Source: Rhodoluna sp.
GTDB taxonomy: Bacteria; Actinomycetota; Actinomycetes; Actinomycetales; Microbacteriaceae
DNA length: 64,000 bases
Reading direction: 5' to 3'
Assembly (NCBI GenBank): GCA_024641095.1
Contig: JAHEDR010000001.1
Coordinates: forward strand, 322,387 to 386,386
Position 1 is the first letter of the stretch, and each line of letters opens with the position of its first letter. This document shows, one piece after another, positions 56,001 through 64,000 of the stretch. Both the position numbers and the translations under genes were made by a program. The notes beneath the pieces were generated by a model that had not been told where the DNA came from, ran no database searches, and saw only the letters and a list, made by a program, of their open reading frames with translations.

Positions 56001-56631
56001 CAAGAAAGAGAAGCTGGCATACGAACGCGACATGCTTGGTCTTTATGTCAGCGACCATCCTCTTGCCGGGCGCGAAGAGCAGCTGGCCAGATATGCGCAA
56101 ATCACCATTGGTGAAATTCAGTCCAGCGAAACCCTGCAAGATGGCGAGTCAGTGGTAATTGCCGGTTTGATTACTCAGGTTCAGCACAAGGTCGCAAGGC
56201 AATCTGGAAATCCATACGCTGCGGTTACCATCGAGGATTTTGAAGGTGAAATGCAAGTGATGCTGATGGGTAAGACCTATCAGGAGTTCGCACGAAACCT
56301 TGAGGCTGACCAGGTAGTTGTAGTCAAGGGCAGCATCTCGCAACGTGATGACGGCAATAGCCTTCGAGCTTTTTCTATTGACACAATCGAGGGCGGTGCA
56401 GATTACATTCGCGGGCCCGTTGTGGTTCGAATTCCCGAGGCTGAGGCAACTCGCGAAGTGCTTGAGGAGCTAGATCGCATTCTGCGGGCCAACTCGGGCA
56501 CCGAAGAGGTTCATGTCAAATTGGTGGGAGAAAGCGGCGAGCGACTATTCAAATTGCAACCTAGGGTGAGAATTTCAACTGAGTTGCTTGGTGAATTTAA
56601 GGTGTTGCTTGGCGCAAAGTGCCTTAGTTAG
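53098..56631 (+). CDS. dnaE: DNA polymerase III subunit alpha
   Basis: Replicative polymerase of 1177 aa (DnaE1 type). Domains: PHP (about 10-280, starting FVHLHVHTEYSMLDGA), polymerase core with PDIDVDFDDRRRGEV (catalytic Asp residues) and GPGRGSAAGSIVAY, helix-hairpin-helix region, and an OB fold (about 990-1070). ACAGGAAGG precedes the ATG. The stop overlaps the stop of the convergent flavin reductase gene. Confidence 0.97.
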   Translation: MSGNSSKNDSFVHLHVHTEYSMLDGAARVKPLIEAAVAQGMPAIGISDHGNNFGAFDFYKTAKSAGIKPIIGIEAYLSPGTPRQDRSRVRWGSGGEDDISGGGAFTHMTMFAENTDGMYNLFRMSSMAWLDGFYFKPRMDRELLQTYGKGVIATTGCASGEIQTRLRLGQYEEAKKAAGEFQEIFGKENYFAEIMDHGLDIERRSMADLLKLAKELNMPLLATNDLHYTNAGDAAAHEALLCVQSGSTLVDPTRFKFDSQEFYLKTPQQMRDLFPDHPEACDNTLLIAERCNVEFKERELMPRFPTPDGHTEATWFEQEVAAGMQRRYKGQIPEAQAKQVSYEVEVIKQMGFPGYFLVVADFIAWARAQGIRVGPGRGSAAGSIVAYALGITELDPVKHGLIFERFLNPERVSMPDIDVDFDDRRRGEVIRYVSDKYGDDRVAQIVTFGTIKAKQALKDAGRVLAMPYAVGEKLTKAMPPMVLGRDIALNDLIDKKSERYKEAADFRELIENDDDSAKVFQLAQGLESLKRQWGVHAAGVIMSAEPLIDVIPIMKRDEDGAIITQFDQPPCEKLGLLKMDFLGLRNLTVLDDTLANIKSNRGETVVLEDLDLDADPATFELLSRGDTLGVFQLDGNAMRSLLRLLKPSLFEHISAVIALYRPGPMGMNSHTNYALRKNGQQEVDSVHPELSQSLSEVLDPTYGLIVYQEQVMAAAQKAAGFTLGKADLLRRAMGKKDKDELDRQYQGFSDGMKSNGYSDAAVKALWDTLLPFADYAFNRAHSAAYGVLSYWTAYLKANYPAEYMAALLTSVGDSKDKLGMYLSECRRMGIQVLAPDVNESIAAFSAVGKDIRFGLGAVRNVGLNVVDGIKRTREEKGRFTSFYDFLRKVPAIVCSKRVVESLIKAGAFDSLGHTRRSLFDIAEEAVDSQASLKKNEAVGQVDLFGSMFDDAMADSSFSGSVPDRPEWHKKEKLAYERDMLGLYVSDHPLAGREEQLARYAQITIGEIQSSETLQDGESVVIAGLITQVQHKVARQSGNPYAAVTIEDFEGEMQVMLMGKTYQEFARNLEADQVVVVKGSISQRDDGNSLRAFSIDTIEGGADYIRGPVVVRIPEAEATREVLEELDRILRANSGTEEVHVKLVGESGERLFKLQPRVRISTELLGEFKVLLGAKCLS

Positions 56632-57134
56632 TTAAGGGACTTACCAGGGCTCATGTAGTGGCGCTGGTAGTAAAGCAGGGCAGGGCCAACTTCGCCGACC
56701 AAACCTTCAAGTACGTTGACAATCACAACCGCGTTATTTTCCACATTGTGAATTTCGCGAATTTCGCAAATCATTACCGAAGTTGCATCTTCAAAGATTG
56801 GCAAGTCGTGAGGGCCGCGAACCCAGTCGCTCTTGGTAAATCTAAGTGTGTGGTCAGCAGCCATTCGCCCAGCTAGTTCCAGGTTTCTGTCACCCAAAGT
56901 GTGAATAGCCACATACTTTGCCTTGCACAGAATTGGCCATGAGCTTGATCCTGAGGCAACGTTGAAGGAGGCCAATGGCGGGTTAGCGCCAAGTGAGGTC
57001 ATTGAGGTTGCTGTGAATCCGGCAGGGTTCCCCGCTTCGTCAATCATTGTGATTACCGATACCCCAGAGGCGTGCAGTCGGAAACTTGCGCGAAGTGCTT
57101 CGGTTGAATCAGTTATAACTTCAAAGGCGTTCAT
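56628..57134 (-). CDS. Flavin reductase-like domain protein
   Basis: A 168-aa FMN-binding split-barrel protein. FRLHASGVSVITMID and AGFTATSMTSLGANPPLASFN are typical of the NADH:FMN oxidoreductase component of two-component monooxygenases. No partner oxygenase is visible nearby, so the physiological role is unclear. The 3' end overlaps dnaE on the opposite strand by 4 bp. Confidence 0.82.
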   Translation of the reverse strand: MNAFEVITDSTEALRASFRLHASGVSVITMIDEAGNPAGFTATSMTSLGANPPLASFNVASGSSSWPILCKAKYVAIHTLGDRNLELAGRMAADHTLRFTKSDWVRGPHDLPIFEDATSVMICEIREIHNVENNAVVIVNVLEGLVGEVGPALLYYQRHYMSPGKSLN

Positions 57135-57185
57135 TGCTCATTTTCTGTTTGGGGTCTAGTTAAGGGTACAGGTTGGGGTGCTCAC

Positions 57186-57205
57186 CTTTACAATTACTCG
57201 TAAAG
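57186..57205. promoter_or_regulatory. hisD promoter -10 within a short dyad
   Basis: TACAAT (57189-57194) is a near-consensus -10 without a clear -35. It lies in a dyad CTTTAC (57186-57191) / GTAAAG (57200-57205), which ends 7 nt before the GGAGGA site of hisD. Confidence 0.4.
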
Positions 57206-57222
57206 CCAAATCGGAGGAAATC

Positions 57223-58545
57223 ATGGGTGTTGCAGTGAATTTGCGTACCGTGGACCTTCGCGGCAAGTCTTTTGATTCAATCAGCGCCAACCACTTGGTT
57301 CCACGAGCAGCTGTAGATATAACCAAGGCAGTTGAGCAAATAATCCCGCTCCTCGAAGATGTGCGCCTAAATGGCCAAGACGCCGTGGTCAAGGTAACTC
57401 TGGATCGCGATGGGGTAGACCCGCGCCCAATCAAGGTTTCTCAAGAAGAGCTTGATCGCGCGCTTGCCGAGCTTTCGCCAACCCTTCGCAAGGCCATCGA
57501 AGAATCTATTGAACGAGTCTTCAAGGTGTCTAGGGCAAACATGCCAAAGGACACCTCGGTGCAATTGGCCGAAGGCGCAACCGTCAACCAGCGGTGGCAA
57601 CCAGTTGACTCGGTTGGTCTTTATGTACCAGGCGGCAAAGCGGTTTACCCATCCAGCGTGATCATGAACGTTGTACCTGCGCAGGTTGCTGGCGTAAAAC
57701 GACTTGCGGTTGCATCACCGGCTCAAAAAGATTTCAATGGTCGTCCGCACCCAACCGTTCTTGCGACAGCGGCGCTACTTGGTGCAACCGATGTGTATTG
57801 CATGGGTGGCCCTGCAGCAGTGGCAGCCTTTGCCTATGGTTTGCCTCAAATAGATTTTGCTCCAGTGAGTTTGGTAACCGGACCTGGAAACATTTATGTG
57901 GCTGCTGCCAAGCGTGCCCTTCGCGGAACCATCGGTATTGATTCTGAAGCAGGCACCACAGAGATTTTGGTCCTTGCCGATGAATCAGCAAACGCAAGAT
58001 TTATTGCCTACGACCTAGTAAGTCAGGCAGAGCACGACGAAGCAGCGGCGTCGGTATTGGTTACCGATTCTGTTGAGTTAGCCAACGCTGTGATCAATGA
58101 GCTGTCCGACATCGTGGCGCAAACCGCAAGTTCCGATCGCGTGCGCGCTGCACTCGAGGGCCAGCAATCTGCCGTGGTGCTTGTAGATGACATTGATTCG
58201 GCCATTAAGTTTGCAAATTTCTATGCAACCGAGCACCTAGAAATTCACACGCAAAACAATTCTTCAATTTTGGGTCAGATCACCAATGCCGGAGCTATCT
58301 TCTTGGGTGAGTACTCGCCGGTAAGCCTTGGCGATTACCTTGCTGGCTCAAGTCACGTGCTGCCAACCGGTCAGCAGGCAAAATTTGGCTCTGGGCTTGG
58401 TGTGCACAGTTTCCTTCGCCCTCAACAGGTAATCGACTACTCCAAAGTGGGTTTGAAGGCAGTGGCGGAATTGGTTGCTGACTTTGCCGATGCCGAGGGT
58501 CTACCGGCGCACGGCGAGGCTGTAACCGCGCGTTTTGACGTCTAA
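57223..58545 (+). CDS. hisD: Histidinol dehydrogenase
   Basis: Zinc- and NAD-dependent enzyme of 440 aa performing the last two steps of histidine synthesis. VGLYVPGGKAVYPSSV, GPGNIYVAAAKR, IDSEAGTTEILV, SQAEHDEAA and EHLEIH are diagnostic. ATG 57223 with GGAGGA at 57213-57218 is preferred over an in-frame GTG 45 bases upstream. No other his gene follows, so hisD stands apart from any hisBCHAFI operon here. Confidence 0.96.
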   Translation: MGVAVNLRTVDLRGKSFDSISANHLVPRAAVDITKAVEQIIPLLEDVRLNGQDAVVKVTLDRDGVDPRPIKVSQEELDRALAELSPTLRKAIEESIERVFKVSRANMPKDTSVQLAEGATVNQRWQPVDSVGLYVPGGKAVYPSSVIMNVVPAQVAGVKRLAVASPAQKDFNGRPHPTVLATAALLGATDVYCMGGPAAVAAFAYGLPQIDFAPVSLVTGPGNIYVAAAKRALRGTIGIDSEAGTTEILVLADESANARFIAYDLVSQAEHDEAAASVLVTDSVELANAVINELSDIVAQTASSDRVRAALEGQQSAVVLVDDIDSAIKFANFYATEHLEIHTQNNSSILGQITNAGAIFLGEYSPVSLGDYLAGSSHVLPTGQQAKFGSGLGVHSFLRPQQVIDYSKVGLKAVAELVADFADAEGLPAHGEAVTARFDV

Positions 58546-58637
58546 CGGCGCTTGTCAAAAAGGGTGTGCCTCTAGCCCAACTACTAGGGGTAGGGCCTAG
58601 GATAAAATAACAATCAACATCTAGGAGTTCATCCAGT

Positions 58638-59114
58638 ATGTTTTGCCCATTCTGCAGGTACCCGGATTCACGTGTAACTGACTCGCGCACTTCAGACGAC
58701 GGTTCGTCGATTCGACGTCGCCGCCAGTGCCCGGAATGCAACATGCGTTTCAGCACCACAGAAACCGCCAGCCTCACAGTTGTAAAACGAAGTGGCGTAA
58801 CTCAACCTTTTAGCCGCGACCGCATTGTGGCCGGTGTTCGCAAAGCCTGTCAGGGGCGCCCGGTCTCCGAGGCAGATCTTGCCATGTTAGCCCAGCAGGT
58901 TGAAGAAGCCGTGCGTGCCACCGGCGCCGCTCAAATTGAATCCAACGATATTGGTTTGGCTATTCTTGAGCCGCTTCGCAATCTTGACGAAGTTGCGTTC
59001 ATGCGATTTGCCAGCGTTTACCAGGGCTGGGAGAGCCTTGAAGATTTTGAAGCGGCAATTACTTTGCTTAAGGTGAATCGCGAAGAGCGAACCTCACAGG
59101 AAGCAAATCGTTAA
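58638..59114 (+). CDS. nrdR: Transcriptional repressor NrdR
   Basis: A 158-aa regulator of ribonucleotide reductase genes. A zinc ribbon with Cys3, Cys6, Cys31 and Cys34 is followed by an ATP-cone domain (about 49-139, [24 protein letters not shown]) that senses dATP/ATP. No nrd genes lie in this window. TAGGAG precedes the ATG by about 9 nt. Confidence 0.95.
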   Translation: MFCPFCRYPDSRVTDSRTSDDGSSIRRRRQCPECNMRFSTTETASLTVVKRSGVTQPFSRDRIVAGVRKACQGRPVSEADLAMLAQQVEEAVRATGAAQIESNDIGLAILEPLRNLDEVAFMRFASVYQGWESLEDFEAAITLLKVNREERTSQEANR

Positions 59115-59120
59115 TCTGTA

Positions 59121-60140
59121 ATGATTTACAAACTAATTTTCAAAGTAGTTTTCGCGCGCATGGATGCCGAACGCGCACATCACCTTGTGATGTTTGCCAT
59201 TAGAGCAGCGGGTGCCTTAGGCGTTACCAAACTTGCCAAGCTTCCAGTGAGCGGTAAAGGTTCGGTTCAAGCTTTTGGTTTGCATTTTGACGCTCCTTTT
59301 GGACTTGCAGCGGGCTTCGACAAAAATGCAGTTGCGGTAAAGGCTTTGGGTGAACTTGGTTTCTCACACGTTGAAATTGGTACCGTGACAGCAATTGCCC
59401 AGGGCGGAAACGAAAAGCCAAGACTCTTTCGCTTGATTCCAGACCGTGCACTTATTAACCGCATGGGTTTCAATAATCAAGGTGCCCAGGTAATTGCAAA
59501 GCGCCTTGAGAAGTTGCGCGCAAAGGGCAACTCAAAGCTTCCAGTAATTGGCGTGAACATTGGCAAATCAAAAGTTGTAGATGTTGAAAATGCCGTGGAA
59601 GATTATCGAACCAGCGCAAGACTATTGGCACCATTTGCCGACTACCTCGCTGTGAATGTTTCATCACCAAACACACCGGATTTGCGATCGCTTCAATCGG
59701 TAGAAGCGCTTGAACCAATTTTGCTTGCCGTAATTCAAGAGAGCCTTGGTAAGCCGGTGCTGGTAAAGATTGCCCCGGACCTAGCCAACGAAGACATTGC
59801 TGCGGTTGCAGATTTGGCGTTAGACCTAGGGCTTGCCGGTGTGATTGCAACCAACACCACAATCGGCAGGGAACATCTAAAAACCAGTGCACAAAGAATT
59901 CAGCAAATTGGCGCTGGTGGTCTTTCGGGTGCACCGCTCAAGCAGAGATCACTTGAAGTATTGCGCCTGCTGAACGCTCGCATGAATGGTAAAGCCGCAA
60001 TCATCTCAGTTGGTGGAATCGAAACCGCCGAGGAAGCCCGCGAACGAATTGAAAATGGTGCAACCCTAGTTCAGGGATACACCGGTTGGATCTACAGCGG
60101 TCCGCTTTGGGCTCGCAAGATAAACAAGAGCTTCAAGTAA
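59121..60140 (+). CDS. pyrD: Dihydroorotate dehydrogenase (quinone), class 2
   Basis: Membrane-associated flavoenzyme of 339 aa in pyrimidine synthesis, passing electrons to quinone. An N-terminal amphipathic/hydrophobic helix (1-35) marks class 2. FGLAAGFDKNAVAVKALGE, RMGFNNQG and NVSSPNTPDLRSLQ (catalytic Ser) are present. It starts 6 nt after nrdR without a clear ribosome site. Confidence 0.95.
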   Translation: MIYKLIFKVVFARMDAERAHHLVMFAIRAAGALGVTKLAKLPVSGKGSVQAFGLHFDAPFGLAAGFDKNAVAVKALGELGFSHVEIGTVTAIAQGGNEKPRLFRLIPDRALINRMGFNNQGAQVIAKRLEKLRAKGNSKLPVIGVNIGKSKVVDVENAVEDYRTSARLLAPFADYLAVNVSSPNTPDLRSLQSVEALEPILLAVIQESLGKPVLVKIAPDLANEDIAAVADLALDLGLAGVIATNTTIGREHLKTSAQRIQQIGAGGLSGAPLKQRSLEVLRLLNARMNGKAAIISVGGIETAEEARERIENGATLVQGYTGWIYSGPLWARKINKSFK

Positions 60141-60175
60141 AAAAATCCCGCTCAATCATGAGCGGGATTTTTCGT
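60141..60175. terminator. Bidirectional terminator pyrD / DUF3043
   Basis: AAAAATCCCGCTCA pairs with TGAGCGGGATTTTT around ATCA, immediately after the pyrD stop. A/T tracts on both sides fit use by both convergent genes. Confidence 0.85.
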
Positions 60176-60203
60176 AAAAGCTTTTGAATTATGGCTGAAC
60201 TGC

Positions 60204-60746
60204 TTACGGCTGAACCTTGGTGCCACGCTTTACCTGTGGCTTTGGCAGTCGCATCGGGCGCATTTGAATTGAACGCATTGCCGCGTACCACTTGATTCCA
60301 GACTCAACCTTGCTAGCACCGTACTTTGCCTCTAGCGCCTTTACTGCACCTCGGCCAAGCAACCAACCGTTAATGGCAACACCAATAAAGAGTGTCCACA
60401 TGGTTAGCAGGGTAGCAACCTGAACTGCGTAAGAATCAATTGCCGAAATCAGAATCACGAGCATAAGAGCTGGCATAACCATTTCGCCCAAGGTGAATTT
60501 TGAGTCAACGTAGTCACGCACAAATTTTCTCTGTGGGCCACGGTCACGAACGCCCAGGTACTTTTCGTCACCATTGGCCATGCCGTTACGAGCCTTCACG
60601 CGATCCTCACGAATACGAGCGCGGTCCGCCTTTTTTGCTTCAGGAGTCTTTTGGCCAACCAGTGGTCGCAAGTTAGCGGCCTCTTGTTGCTTTCGCGATG
60701 GGGTAGCGCGACCTTTGCCTGATGCCTTTGAATCTTGTTCAGTCAT
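60204..60746 (-). CDS. DUF3043 membrane protein
   Basis: A 180-aa actinobacterial protein of unknown function. A charged N-terminal half (1-90, many Lys/Arg/Glu; DRGPQRKFVRDYVDSKFTLGE) precedes two TM segments (about 91-112 and 115-133) and a basic C terminus. AGAGGA lies before the ATG on the minus strand. It is divergent from the M20 peptidase gene. Confidence 0.83.
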   Translation of the reverse strand: MTEQDSKASGKGRATPSRKQQEAANLRPLVGQKTPEAKKADRARIREDRVKARNGMANGDEKYLGVRDRGPQRKFVRDYVDSKFTLGEMVMPALMLVILISAIDSYAVQVATLLTMWTLFIGVAINGWLLGRGAVKALEAKYGASKVESGIKWYAAMRSIQMRPMRLPKPQVKRGTKVQP

Positions 60747-60778
60747 TAGAGTTCCTCTGAAGTATGGCTTTGAACTAA

Positions 60779-60790
60779 TAGATTACTCTC
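60779..60790 (+). promoter_or_regulatory. Candidate -10 of a leaderless peptidase mRNA
   Basis: TAGATT (60779-60784) lies 6 nt before ATG 60791 with no Shine-Dalgarno sequence, matching the TANNNT-N6/7-ATG arrangement of leaderless actinobacterial transcripts. Confidence 0.4.
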
Positions 60791-62191
60791 ATGACCATGT
60801 CGCAAAATACTGAAGCAACCATCAGTCAGGCTAAATCGTTCGTTAACCGAAACTTTGACTCGTTCACCAGCGAACTCATTGAATTGGCAAAGATACCGGG
60901 CATTGCTTGGGAGGCTTTCGATGCGCAAGACCTTGAGCGAAGCGCAAAAGCAGTTTCCGAATTACTAAAAGGTACTCAGGTTTTTGATTTTGTAGACGTT
61001 CGTAGATCTCATGCCGATGGCAAGCCAGGGGCCCCAGCGGTCGTGGCTAGAAGAGCCGCCAAAAACGGCAAGCCACAAATTCTTTTGTATGCCCACCACG
61101 ATGTTCAGCCGCCGGGCGACGACGGGGCATGGCAAACCAAACCCTTTGAACCAACCCTCAAGGGAACCAGACTTTATGGTCGCGGTGCCGCAGACGATAA
61201 GGCGGGCATCGTCACCCACTTGGCCGCAATCCGAGCCATCAAGGAAATCGCCGGAGCTGACTTTGAGCTGGGGCTCACCTTATTCATCGAGGGCGAGGAA
61301 GAGGCTGGCTCACCAACCTTTAGAAACTTCCTAGATGAAAACGCCACAGACCTTGCCGCAGATGTAATCATCGTGGCCGATTCGGGAAACTGGACCGTTG
61401 AGATTCCTGCACTGACCACAACTCTTCGTGGCTTGGTCTCTCAGGTCATTGAGGTTTCAACCCTCGATCACGCTCTGCATTCAGGCATGTACGGCGGGGC
61501 AGTGCCAGATGCCATGATGGCCACCATAAAACTTCTTGCCACACTCCACGATGAAGCCGGAAACGTTGCCATCCAGGGTCTTAAACAAGGCAAAGCCGAT
61601 GAATTGCCTTACTCTGAGGACCAATTGCGTACCGATTCGGGCCTACTTCCAACCACCCAGCAAATCGGCTCGGGAAGCATTTTGGACCGAATCTGGACCA
61701 AGCCGGCCCTAACTGTGATTGGTATCGACGGCCAAACCGTGGCGATGTCTTCAAACACCATGCTGCCAAGCGTAAAGTCCAAAATCAGCCTCAGAATTGC
61801 CCCCGGAGAGGTGCCAGAAGAGGCTCTGGCCTTGTTGCGAGCGCACTTGGAGGCTAATTTACCGTTCGGAGCCAGCCTGAAATACGGTGAAATTGAGCTT
61901 GGCAAGCCATTTGCCGACCTAAAAGGTGGCTGGGCAAAACCTGCTGCCGAGGCGGCACTTAGCGCCGGATTTGGCCAAGAATCGGTGAATATCGGCATTG
62001 GTGGCTCAATTCCGTTCATTGCAGACCTCACCGAGGTATTCCCAGAGGCCCAGATTCTGGTGACCGGGGTAGAGGATCCAGATTCCAGGGCCCACAGCCC
62101 AAATGAGTCGGTGGACCTTGAAATGCTCAAGAAAGCCATGGTTTCTGAGGCACTTTTGCTGCTAGCCGGGAATGCTCACGAAGCCCGATAA
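60791..62191 (+). CDS. M20-family dipeptidase
   Basis: Zinc peptidase of 466 aa. LYAHHDVQPPGDD (metal-binding His and Asp), GRGAADDKAGIV, IEGEEEAGSPTF (catalytic and metal Glu) and VVADSGNW are the M20 motifs, followed by a lid/dimerisation domain (about 200-330). It probably hydrolyses dipeptides, but M20 specificity cannot be read off reliably. The start is ATG 60791 or the in-frame ATG two codons later. Confidence 0.88.
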   Translation: MTMSQNTEATISQAKSFVNRNFDSFTSELIELAKIPGIAWEAFDAQDLERSAKAVSELLKGTQVFDFVDVRRSHADGKPGAPAVVARRAAKNGKPQILLYAHHDVQPPGDDGAWQTKPFEPTLKGTRLYGRGAADDKAGIVTHLAAIRAIKEIAGADFELGLTLFIEGEEEAGSPTFRNFLDENATDLAADVIIVADSGNWTVEIPALTTTLRGLVSQVIEVSTLDHALHSGMYGGAVPDAMMATIKLLATLHDEAGNVAIQGLKQGKADELPYSEDQLRTDSGLLPTTQQIGSGSILDRIWTKPALTVIGIDGQTVAMSSNTMLPSVKSKISLRIAPGEVPEEALALLRAHLEANLPFGASLKYGEIELGKPFADLKGGWAKPAAEAALSAGFGQESVNIGIGGSIPFIADLTEVFPEAQILVTGVEDPDSRAHSPNESVDLEMLKKAMVSEALLLLAGNAHEAR

Positions 62192-62232
62192 GTTAGTCTT
62201 ATTGCAGGTTTAAATCGTCAAAAGGAGTCAAA

Positions 62233-62589
62233 ATGTCACAGGTTCTAAACGAATCTTCAATTGACAATGGTGTTTCGCTAACCGAACAGGCTCAGAGCAA
62301 GGTTCGCACCTTGATCGAGGCTGAGGGTCGCGACGACCTACGACTGCGCGTTGCTGTTCAGCCAGGTGGATGCTCAGGTTTGATCTACCAGCTTTACTTT
62401 GACGAGCAGCTAGCTGAAGACGATGTAGTCAAGGAATTTGATGGGGTAGAGGTAGTTGTCGACAAGATGAGCGTGCCTTACCTAGATGGCGCCTCAATCG
62501 ACTTCGAGGACACCATTCAGAAGCAGGGTTTCACAATCGACAACCCAAATGCTGCCGGCTCATGCGCCTGTGGTGACTCATTCAGCTAA
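62233..62589 (+). CDS. erpA: Iron-sulfur cluster insertion protein, ErpA/HesB type
   Basis: A-type Fe-S carrier of 118 aa. The three cluster-binding cysteines are Cys47 (GGCSGLIY), Cys111 and Cys113 (SCACGDSF). It delivers clusters to respiratory and biosynthetic apoproteins; its place just before cytochrome oxidase genes is common in actinobacteria. AAAGGAG precedes the ATG. Confidence 0.93.
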   Translation: MSQVLNESSIDNGVSLTEQAQSKVRTLIEAEGRDDLRLRVAVQPGGCSGLIYQLYFDEQLAEDDVVKEFDGVEVVVDKMSVPYLDGASIDFEDTIQKQGFTIDNPNAAGSCACGDSFS

Positions 62590-62608
62590 ATCAGAATACT
62601 TTTCTAGG

Positions 62609-62655
62609 AAAGCCCTCCCGGGCCGCCTCAAAACGAGGCACCGGGAGGGCTTTTT
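62609..62655 (+). terminator. Intrinsic terminator of erpA
   Basis: A long GC-rich stem (AAAGCCCTCCCGG and GCCTC on the left, GAGGC and CCGGGAGGGCTTTTT on the right) around AAAA, with an internal asymmetry, followed by TTTTTG. Confidence 0.88.
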
Positions 62656-62755
62656 GTTTAGAAAAACCCTCTAAATTCAGGCGTTTTCTGCAGGTTTTAG
62701 GCAATTCCTGAGCGTAGGATAGAAGAGTAACGAGTTCGTCTCTGAAGGGTCGATT

Positions 62756-63613
62756 GTGCTGAAAAAGCTTGGATCAAAGTGGGCTGTTTTGCCTTCTGCG
62801 GCATCAATTATGTTGCTGCTAACCGGTTGTTCGCAGGATGAGTTTTCGCGAGGTTTCTTGCCTGGCGTACCTGGTGTAACTAACCACACAGACCGCATCA
62901 CCGGCCTATGGACCACCTCGTGGATCGTGCTTTGGGCAGTTGGAATCATTGCCTGGGCACTGATGTTCTACGCAATCATTGTTTACCGCCGCCGCAAGGG
63001 TGAGACTGGCCTTCCAGCTCAGCTTCGTTACAACAACCCAATTGAAGTAATGTTCACAGTTGTTCCGTTGATCATCACCATTGGTTTCTTTGCTTTCACA
63101 GCACGAGACATGGCCGCAATCGAGGCTCCGGTTGCTAACCCAGACGTTGAAATTCAGGTAATTGCCAAGCAGTGGAGCTGGGACTTTAACTACGTTGACG
63201 AAAACGTTTATGAATCTGGCATCCAGTCGCAATACAATGGCGAAACTGGTTCTGAAGCATCGCTTCCAACTCTTTACTTGCCAGTCGGTAAGAGCGTAAA
63301 GGTTGACCTTTCTGCCCGCGATGTAATCCACTCTTTCTGGGTAATTGACTTCCTTTACAAGAAGGACATGTTCCCAGGACGCACAAACCACATGTACTTC
63401 ACTCCGCAGGTTGAAGGCACATACAAGGGCAAGTGTGCAGAGCTCTGTGGTGAATACCACTCAATGATGTTGTTCAACGTAAAGGTTGTTTCGCAGGCCG
63501 AGTACGATGCGCAAATGCAAAAGCTTGCAGCTGCCGGCAATGTAGGTCAGCTAGACACCAAGTACGACCGCAACCAGAACCTTCCTGGTGACAACCCAGA
63601 GATTAGAGGCTAA
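62756..63613 (+). CDS. ctaC: Cytochrome c oxidase subunit II
   Basis: Membrane subunit of 285 aa that takes electrons from cytochrome c to the CuA centre. A lipoprotein signal peptide ends LLTGC with Cys25, a likely LspA substrate; two TM helices follow (about 50-72 and 92-112). The CuA site reads CAELCGEYHSMM: Cys227, Glu229, Cys231, His235, Met238. The start is GTG 62756. It is followed 4 nt later by ctaD. Confidence 0.95.
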   Translation: MLKKLGSKWAVLPSAASIMLLLTGCSQDEFSRGFLPGVPGVTNHTDRITGLWTTSWIVLWAVGIIAWALMFYAIIVYRRRKGETGLPAQLRYNNPIEVMFTVVPLIITIGFFAFTARDMAAIEAPVANPDVEIQVIAKQWSWDFNYVDENVYESGIQSQYNGETGSEASLPTLYLPVGKSVKVDLSARDVIHSFWVIDFLYKKDMFPGRTNHMYFTPQVEGTYKGKCAELCGEYHSMMLFNVKVVSQAEYDAQMQKLAAAGNVGQLDTKYDRNQNLPGDNPEIRG

Positions 63614-63617
63614 GTAA

Positions 63618-64000
63618 ATGGCTACCGCTACCGCAAGCAAGTCAACCTACGGATCTTTAAAGAAGACCAAGGGTCAAATTCTTGTTGACTGGGTTACCAC
63701 CACAGACCACAAGAAGATCGGTTACCTGTACCTGATCACCTCTTTCCTTTACTTCCTTATCGGTGGTGTGATGGCTCTGGTCATTCGCGCACAGCTGACT
63801 GCACCTGGTCTTGAAATTGTTCAGACCAAAGAGCAGTACAACCAGCTTTTCACCATGCACGGGACAATCATGTTGCTGATGTTTGCGACTCCACTTTTCG
63901 CAGCGTTTGCAAACATCTTGATGCCAGTTCAGATTGGTGCACCCGATGTTGCGTTCCCGCGTCTTAACGCAATCGCTTACTGGTTCTACTTCTTCGGTTC
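63618..64000 (+). CDS. ctaD: Cytochrome c oxidase subunit I (partial)
   Basis: Haem-copper oxidase catalytic subunit, cut by the right edge after about 127 residues. [16 protein letters not shown] opens the first TM segment, and [12 protein letters not shown] in the second contains the His ligand of low-spin haem a. It starts 4 nt after the ctaC stop (GGCTAAGTAA before the ATG). Confidence 0.95.
   Translation, partial: MATATASKSTYGSLKKTKGQILVDWVTTTDHKKIGYLYLITSFLYFLIGGVMALVIRAQLTAPGLEIVQTKEQYNQLFTMHGTIMLLMFATPLFAAFANILMPVQIGAPDVAFPRLNAIAYWFYFFG

Noticed and set aside
61609-62139. A 176-aa open frame antisense to the M20 peptidase
   Set aside because: Shadow of a well-supported gene, no start signal.
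1-64000. tRNA, rRNA, CRISPR arrays, insertion sequences or prophage genes
   Set aside because: All gaps are shorter than 300 bases and contain no tRNA-like or repeat-spacer structure; no transposase or phage protein was found. XerD is the chromosomal housekeeping type.

Overview
The window looks like chromosomal DNA of a high-GC Gram-positive bacterium with moderate GC content. It most likely comes from the Microbacteriaceae, for example a freshwater Luna-type lineage such as Rhodoluna or Aquiluna. This is inferred from the actinobacterial gene families (Wag31/DivIVA, SepF, a GarA-like FHA protein, FtsR-like MerR, DUF3040, DUF3043, PknL/Rv2175c), the gene order, the very tight packing and the base composition; no rRNA or other marker was available. 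I see no insertion sequence, prophage, CRISPR array, tRNA or rRNA. No gap between genes exceeds 300 bases. The longest are 33519-33748 (mraZ promoter region), 9783-9973 (divergent prp promoters) and 47879-48033 (ftsZ leader).

Layout. 1-7856: end of a NUDIX gene, then xerD, parA, scpA, scpB, rluB, aroH, tyrA, cmk and der, a run with overlapping or abutting genes that joins chromosome segregation, ribosome modification and aromatic amino acid synthesis. 7875-14253: methylcitrate-cycle locus for propionate, with prpE divergent from gntR-prpD-prpB-prpC. 14254-23164: a pgsA-like gene, a GarA-like FHA protein, two MerR regulators, an orphan ParA on the minus strand, pyruvate carboxylase, a MinD-like ATPase and peptide deformylase. 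23165-33518: fadD, ROK glucokinase, plsC, class II DAHP synthase, a PknL-type kinase coupled to a LysM cell-wall protein, an Rv2175c-like DNA-binding protein, polyprenyl synthase and DUF3040. 33519-53035: complete dcw cluster (mraZ, rsmH, ftsL, pbpB, murE, murF, mraY, murD, ftsW, murG, murC, ftsQ, ftsZ, yggS, sepF, yggT, divIVA, lspA, rluD). 53098-64000: dnaE, a flavin reductase, hisD, nrdR, pyrD, DUF3043, an M20 peptidase, erpA, ctaC and the start of ctaD.

Functionally the window is mostly housekeeping: division and peptidoglycan synthesis, chromosome segregation, and central metabolism. The parts most worth a second look are regulatory: (i) two identical TGTATACA palindromes, each containing the candidate -10 of one of the divergent prp promoters and centred 63 bp apart; (ii) a divIVA leader in which one segment can pair either with an upstream decoy or with the ribosome-binding site; (iii) three 10-bp MraZ boxes over the mraZ promoter with a separate dyad just upstream; (iv) a GNRA-type hairpin in the ftsZ leader. 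Other points are a MurE with an altered DNPR motif, a PASTA kinase overlapping a LysM/transglycosylase-like gene, and the absence of two genes often found at these loci (a bifunctional-nuclease gene between the MerR genes, and yfiH after ftsZ).
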